Position numbers and translations under genes: made by a program. Of a DNA stretch of 64,000 bases, positions 59,735 to 64,000 are shown piece by piece. Origin of the DNA: an uncultured Exiguobacterium sp. (GTDB lineage Bacteria > Bacillota > Bacilli > Exiguobacteriales > Exiguobacteriaceae); assembly GCA_913775715.1 (NCBI GenBank), contig CAJYMC010000007.1, forward strand, positions 806,001 through 870,000. The letters are read 5' to 3'. Under the pieces are notes generated by a model, which saw nothing but the letters and a program-made list of their open reading frames with translations, ran no database searches and had not been told where the DNA came from. The first letter of the stretch is position 1, and every line of letters starts with the position of its first letter.

Positions 59735-61198
59735 ATGGAAGAAGGGACGATCTTATTCGTCGCAGGAACGTTACTATTGATTGCGATCATCACGACGAAG
59801 TTCGCCGTCCGGTTAAATGTACCGACGTTGATTCTGTTCGTCGTCGTCGGGATCGTGGCAGGGTCAGATGTCACAGGAATCATCAACTTTGGTGATTTCG
59901 AGCAAGCTCGTCTCTTTGGGACGATGGCGCTCGTCCTGATTCTGTTTGACGGTGGCTTGCACACGAAGTGGACACACTTCCGGAAAATTCTCCCCGCTGC
60001 CCTGTCGCTTGCGACCGTCGGGGTCCTTGCAACGACCGGGATCATTGCCATCGTTGCGTATCTATTGCTTGATTTTTCTTGGCCGGTCGCGCTGTTGATC
60101 GGCGCGCTCGTCGGTTCGACTGATGCGGCGGCTGTCTTTTCCCTGCTCAGTGGACGACCGGTCGATGCCAAAGTCAAACATACGCTCGAAGCGGAGTCCG
60201 GAACGAATGATCCGATGGCCGTCTTCCTGACGATCTTATTCACATCGTTTGCGTTAGCGCCGGAATCCTTCTCGATCGGTGCGGGTATTCTATCCTTCAT
60301 CTACGAGATGGGACTCGGGACGATAGTTGGTCTAGCAATCGGGTATCTCGTCACGCAACTGCTGAACCGGATCGAGTTACCATCGTCCGCCTTGTATCCG
60401 ACCTTACTGTTTAGCGGTGCGCTTTTCTCCTATGGTCTCGCGACGATTTTGCACGCCAGTGGGTTTCTCGCCGTCTATTTGACCGGGATCTGGATCAACA
60501 ATCATGACATGATTTACCGCGAGACGCTCAAACGATTCAGTGGCAGCTTGTCGCATTTAGCAGAGATCGGCATGTTCATCATGCTCGGACTGCTCGTCTT
60601 CCCAAAACAATTGCTCGATCCCCGGACATTGTTCGTCTCGGCCGTCATCGTCTTGACGTTGATCCTGCTCGCTCGTCCACTTGCCGTCGTCTTGTCGTTG
60701 TTGCCGTTTCGGTATACGGTCAAAGAACAGAGTGTCATCACGGCAGCTGGTCTACGGGGCGCTGTTCCGATCATTCTCGCGACCTATCCGCTTTCAAGTG
60801 GTCTCGCAGAAGCGCCCCTTCTTTTCAATATCGTTTTCTTCACGGTCATGACGTCTGCCCTTTTGCAAGGAACGGCATTGCCGTGGATCGTCCGGCGAAT
60901 GGGGCTTGAGACACAGCGCGACACGACGGTCGAACCGTTCCTGAAATTCATGATGGTCACTCATCCGCAAGCGGAGATTATCGAGGTCAGGGTCTCAGAA
61001 AAGAGCGTGATCGCCGGAAAGACACTTCAGGATATCGAGATGCCGCAAAATGTCCTCGTCGTCGCGATCATTCGCGAAGACGAAATCTTAACTCCGCGCG
61101 GACAGACACGTGTCTTATCAGATGATCAACTGTTGATTTTGACACCCAAACAAGCGGATCAAGACGTTCGTCGGCTGATCATGTCACTGGGTATTTGA
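59735..61198 (+). CDS. K+/H+ (CPA1, NhaP2/CvrA-like) antiporter
   Basis: 487 residues from ATG 59735 with GAGGTGG upstream. About twelve membrane helices including the GSTDAAAVFS ion-binding segment near 135 and ESGTNDPMAVF near 155. The C terminus (residues about 400-487) is a TrkA-C-like ligand domain (VIAGKTLQDIEMPQNVLVVAI). Exchanges cations for protons; the NhaP2 group favours K+. Own terminator. Confidence 0.9.
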   Translation: MEEGTILFVAGTLLLIAIITTKFAVRLNVPTLILFVVVGIVAGSDVTGIINFGDFEQARLFGTMALVLILFDGGLHTKWTHFRKILPAALSLATVGVLATTGIIAIVAYLLLDFSWPVALLIGALVGSTDAAAVFSLLSGRPVDAKVKHTLEAESGTNDPMAVFLTILFTSFALAPESFSIGAGILSFIYEMGLGTIVGLAIGYLVTQLLNRIELPSSALYPTLLFSGALFSYGLATILHASGFLAVYLTGIWINNHDMIYRETLKRFSGSLSHLAEIGMFIMLGLLVFPKQLLDPRTLFVSAVIVLTLILLARPLAVVLSLLPFRYTVKEQSVITAAGLRGAVPIILATYPLSSGLAEAPLLFNIVFFTVMTSALLQGTALPWIVRRMGLETQRDTTVEPFLKFMMVTHPQAEIIEVRVSEKSVIAGKTLQDIEMPQNVLVVAIIREDEILTPRGQTRVLSDDQLLILTPKQADQDVRRLIMSLGI

Positions 61199-61208
61199 TG
61201 CGTTGTGA

Positions 61209-61237
61209 ACACATCCTTGAATAGGATGTGTTTTTTT
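61209..61237 (+). terminator. Terminator of the antiporter gene
   Basis: ACACATCCT pairs with AGGATGTGT, followed by seven T. Confidence 0.88.
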
Positions 61238-61283
61238 ATTCTCGATTGGTATACTTAAAAAGGAAAATAAAGGAGGAACCGTT

Positions 61284-61695
61284 ATGTTGAAACGATTACT
61301 TGCGGCTATTTTGACGACTACCCTCGTCTGCACCGTCCTAACGTATATCTCATATACACCTGTAGCAGAGCAGTCGCCGGATACGCTATATGATTCGTTT
61401 AGTTCGATATTATTGTTTTATGTCTTATATGCGTCCCCAATCATCTTGGTATCCGGTTTTTTTACTCGACTTTATCATTGGCATGATCATCAACCGGTCA
61501 TCGACGACGCTTGCCTATGTGCCGACGGTTGTCGGTTATGGGATGTACGGAATCGTGATCGCGAGTCTTCTGATTATCTTTTCGACGAAGGATGCGTTTG
61601 ATCTGCCGCTCTCTTTTACGATCGCTGCTCTGACAGCAATGATCTATTACAGTCTATCCGTCGTCTTTAATCGATTGTCACAGCACGCGTACTAA
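61284..61695 (+). pseudogene. Frameshifted small membrane-protein gene
   Basis: The frame from ATG 61284 (AAAGGAGG upstream) runs TLTTTLVCTVLTYISY-like helices to IILVSG, then derails at a run of seven T (61457-61463). Deleting one T joins it to FLLDFIIGMIINRSSTTLAYV and the downstream frame ending at 61695, giving about 136 residues with four helices. Either a genuine mutation, a phase-variable tract or a sequencing error. Confidence 0.7.
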
Positions 61696-61696
61696 A

Positions 61697-61743
61697 AAAC
61701 GAACAAGCACGTCTGCTTACTTGCGGACGTGCTTGTTCGTTTT
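61697..61743. terminator. Strong bidirectional terminator
   Basis: AACGAACAAGCACGTC pairs with GACGTGCTTGTTCGTT, flanked by A5 and T4. Closes both convergent genes. Confidence 0.88.
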
Positions 61744-62926
61744 ATTCTACTTCCGTTCGTTCAATCGTGACGACACCTGGCGGACGATGCGGGAAGGTCA
61801 ATGCCAGACCGGCAAAGCGACAAATGTCATCTTCGTTTGGTGCCCGGTGCACCCAATCAATTGTCTCTTGTCTTGCTAGCGCGTGGCGGATACGATTATC
61901 GGCTTGTGTACGCGAGATGCCGCGGCAATCGACGTTCGTGATATACGTCGCTTCGTCCGACTCGATCTGTTGCCATATCCCAAGGATCAGTTGACCAATC
62001 GGACTGACGGATTGACCATCCGGTTCTTCACTACTGACGGCATCATCGAGCATTTCGATGACAGCGTCACAAGTCTCACCGGAGGCAAGCAATCGCGTCG
62101 AACCTTGTTGTAGAATCCGGTATCGCGTCAAGCCGTTCTCGAGCCACAAGCGCTGTGCGAATGGATTGACCGGAACACCGTGGAAAAATGTCTGTGTCCC
62201 GCGCCAAGCAAAACCAAATGATGGGTCGTACGCCCGAATCGTCGCCGTTGCCCGCTCGTGAAACGCAGCAATCGTCTGTCGTTCGGTTTCGAGCAGGCTC
62301 CGGATAGCATGGTCGTCCTCAAGCGGTGCCAACAGGGGTGTCATCGTGAACAGTTCCGATTCCGGTAACCGGTGCGGCGCAAGAATCGTTCCATCGAATC
62401 GATAATCGTTTGCCGGACGTCCGGTACGTCCGACAGACAAACGCCACGTCCGATCTTCCGGCATGAAGGCGTAACTTTGATGGGCAAAAGGTGGTGCGAC
62501 GAACAGTCCCGGAAACGGATCAAACGTCTCGACTCGGAGGACGTCACCGTCATACCAGCACTCTTCGATCAGACGGACGAGCCGACCGGCAGGTGCGTTG
62601 CGATCGGTCAGGTAACGACCTGTATTCGCGTGAAATCCGAGCAGGAACTCGCGATCTTCTTCTTGGAACGTCACCATTAAGAGTTGGAACAACGAAGCAA
62701 TCTGCTGCTCGACGAGTTGCGGCTCCTCCTCCGTCTTCGCCTCAAAGGCGACCATCTTCCAGCCGGACCGCTCATACAGATGGATCGTCACCGGAAAGAA
62801 CAGGAAAGCACCATGTGTCGCTTCGATCTTGACCATGTCCTGCGATGCTAAGCGTTCCGTCAACAAGGAAAAGCCCATTCGTTCGAAATGATCTTGCAGT
62901 CGTCGTTTCCAATGTGTGAACTCCAC
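61742..62926 (-). CDS. Hypothetical cytoplasmic protein
   Basis: 394 residues from GTG 62926, 9 bases after GAGGGG; earlier codons overlap the upstream gene. No signal peptide or membrane helix. Mixed alpha/beta with many aromatic residues (WKMVAFEAKTEEEPQLVEQQIASLFQLL; RLWLENGLTRYRILQQGS). I do not recognise a family. Starts 22 bases after the membrane-protein gene, so probably co-transcribed. Confidence 0.7.
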   Translation of the reverse strand: MEFTHWKRRLQDHFERMGFSLLTERLASQDMVKIEATHGAFLFFPVTIHLYERSGWKMVAFEAKTEEEPQLVEQQIASLFQLLMVTFQEEDREFLLGFHANTGRYLTDRNAPAGRLVRLIEECWYDGDVLRVETFDPFPGLFVAPPFAHQSYAFMPEDRTWRLSVGRTGRPANDYRFDGTILAPHRLPESELFTMTPLLAPLEDDHAIRSLLETERQTIAAFHERATATIRAYDPSFGFAWRGTQTFFHGVPVNPFAQRLWLENGLTRYRILQQGSTRLLASGETCDAVIEMLDDAVSSEEPDGQSVSPIGQLILGIWQQIESDEATYITNVDCRGISRTQADNRIRHALARQETIDWVHRAPNEDDICRFAGLALTFPHRPPGVVTIERTEVE

Positions 62927-62948
62927 GCAACCATCCCCCTCTCGCGAA

Positions 62949-63545
62949 TTACGCGCCGCGTTTTCGTAACGGATTCTTCGACCAGTAGATATAGAGACCG
63001 ACGAGTCCCGCAATGCCAATGATATAGGACGGCAATCCACTAACTTGCATCAAGACGTCCGGTGCCGGGAAGACCGTCACGAGTAGTGCCTTGTAGGTTG
63101 AAAATAAAATGAAGCTGATGACGAATTGAATCCAAACCCGCGGCTTGACTTGTTTAAGCTTCGGTGCCGTGATGACTTGGGACATCGCGTCGATCAAGAA
63201 CAAGGAGATTATCGAGAAAAACAAGTAATCGATTAAGGCGAATTGGAACAGTCCGTCAATTCCTTCGATGAAGAGAAACATCAGGATCGACGAGACGTAG
63301 TTGCGTGTCCAGCGTTTCTGCGTCTCCATCCGGTGCCGCTGCGGTAACTCGGCAATCATCTGATCGAGACGTGCCTCGACGGATAGACCATGAACCTCTT
63401 CGAATGGTCGTTGTTTCCGTTGGGCTTCGTAGATGTCTGCCCGCAGACGGTCTTCGATCTCCGTCCGGTCCGGTTCTGCGACATTCAGATTCAATCGTGG
63501 TAAAACGGTTTCTAATAGACGTGTGTTAGCTTTCGTTAATTTCAA
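62949..63545 (-). CDS. Membrane protein (DUF1129-like?)
   Basis: 198 residues. Charged helical N terminus to about residue 78 (DRTEIEDRLRADIYEAQRKQRPFEEVHG), then about four or five membrane helices and a basic end. This plan resembles DUF1129/DUF1048-type proteins, which is tentative. AAAGGGGGAAA lies upstream of the ATG. Confidence 0.68.
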   Translation of the reverse strand: MKLTKANTRLLETVLPRLNLNVAEPDRTEIEDRLRADIYEAQRKQRPFEEVHGLSVEARLDQMIAELPQRHRMETQKRWTRNYVSSILMFLFIEGIDGLFQFALIDYLFFSIISLFLIDAMSQVITAPKLKQVKPRVWIQFVISFILFSTYKALLVTVFPAPDVLMQVSGLPSYIIGIAGLVGLYIYWSKNPLRKRGA

Positions 63546-63693
63546 TCGATTTCCCCCTTTTTCATGTTTAAGTATACTGGGTTTTTGGGAAAAATACGTA
63601 GTGGAAGTAAAAGATTGCTTGACGAAACGATGAAAAATGTTCAGAATTATTAAAATATAGTGTCGGAATCAGACAGAAAGGACGTGTCGGACC

Positions 63694-63840
63694 ATGCGTC
63701 AAACATTGACGAGCGCCGCCTTGATCACCTTGCTGACAAGTGTGGGCATCGCCTTCCCGTTGGCTGAAGCGAAGCCACCCGTTGACCAAGAACCGGTCGA
63801 ACTCGATCAGCAACAGCAGCAACCAACTGAAATAGAATGA
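63694..63840 (+). CDS. 48-residue secreted peptide
   Basis: ATG 63694 to TGA 63838-63840; GAAAGGA upstream. Signal-peptide-like start (TLTSAALITLLTSVGIAFPLAEA, about 26 residues), then an acidic, Gln-rich tail (ELDQQQQQPTEIE). TATAGT at about 63656 may be the -10. Followed by a terminator. Function unknown. Confidence 0.58.
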   Translation: MRQTLTSAALITLLTSVGIAFPLAEAKPPVDQEPVELDQQQQQPTEIE

Positions 63841-63876
63841 ACACACCCCGCGTTCCTCTTGGAGCGCGGGGTGTGT
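63841..63876. terminator. Shared terminator of two convergent genes
   Basis: AACACACCCCGCG pairs with CGCGGGGTGTGTT, perfect long stem; short T content. Confidence 0.75.
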
Positions 63877-64000
63877 TATGTATCGCTTGGTTGTGTGACG
63901 CGTTCGTCAATTGTGACGGTCCATGTAACGACCGTCGTGCTGTCGCGCACGCGATTCGCTTCAATCGTCGAAAGGAGTTCTTTGACTCCGCCTGATTGTA
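63876..64000 (-). CDS. 3' end of an unidentified protein gene
   Basis: Partial frame entering from beyond the window and ending with TAA at 63876-63878. The last residues read SGGVKELLSTIEANRV, DSTTVVTWTVTIDERV, TQPSDT. The other minus frames are either stopped or shadowed. It ends exactly at a terminator, which supports it. No family recognised. Confidence 0.6.
   Translation of the reverse strand, partial: QSGGVKELLSTIEANRVRDSTTVVTWTVTIDERVTQPSDT

Overview
The window reads as chromosomal DNA of a low-to-mid GC Firmicute, most likely Exiguobacterium (inference). The support is gene content and order (CoA-binding protein-parE-parC; ykoEDC behind a TPP riboswitch; efe iron-uptake genes; ctc/L25), AGGAGG-type ribosome binding sites, sigma-A promoters, and Bacillus-type Fur/Zur, LexA and sigma-B signals. 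I see no rRNA, tRNA, CRISPR array, complete insertion sequence or prophage. It looks like ordinary core-plus-accessory chromosome.

Layout. 1-1.9 kb: an SDR dehydrogenase and a soluble PAS chemoreceptor. 1.9-7.9 kb: a tightly overlapped six-gene operon (solute-binding lipoprotein, two permeases, two ATPases, MATE exporter) whose promoter carries two Zur-like boxes, suggesting zinc or zinc-metallophore traffic. 8-18.3 kb: mostly small or unknown genes, including a TetR regulator, a serine-recombinase relative lacking its catalytic residues, a Cys-rich pentapeptide-repeat protein, an IsdG-type haem monooxygenase and a paralogous pair of large lipoproteins. 18.4-22.5 kb: an FAD oxidoreductase and the thiamine-precursor ECF transporter ykoE-ykoD-ykoC under a TPP riboswitch. 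22.5-23.5 kb: L25/Ctc behind a sigma-B promoter.

23.5-29.3 kb (minus strand) is the least ordinary block: a XerS-like tyrosine recombinase, a SWIM/SNF2 helicase, a PlsY-like acyltransferase lacking its third motif, and a protein fusing a GNAT/acyl-transferase-like domain to a class V aminotransferase. The last three are translationally coupled or nearly so. The 429-base gap upstream holds palindromes and two related ~45-base repeats. Next, on the plus strand, come a CoA-binding protein and parE-parC, with a LexA-type operator between promoter and start.

34.9-42.3 kb (mostly plus): a Nudix hydrolase with a structured leader; SatD and DUF3307 proteins behind tandem palindromes; a histidine phosphatase, a ComEC-like metallo-beta-lactamase and a DUF3006 protein; and a MoxR-DUF58-DUF4129-like operon. 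42.3-49.8 kb: regulators (HxlR, WYL, winged helix), SDR, hydrolases, flavin reductase, YolD-like protein, ABM and YCII proteins, and a YflT-type stress protein with its own sigma-B promoter. 49.9-53.7 kb: the Fur-controlled elemental-iron uptake operon efeO-efeB-efeU. 53.7-64 kb: a DUF2339 giant membrane protein, SH3b-C39 secreted protein, Gfo/Idh/MocA oxidoreductase, GNAT, SDR, K+/H+ antiporter and several unknown membrane or secreted proteins.

Two genes (43.5-44.1 kb and 61.3-61.7 kb) are split by single-base frameshifts. Metal homeostasis (Zur-like and Fur operons) and general stress (two sigma-B promoters, SOS-type parE operator) are the recurring regulatory themes.
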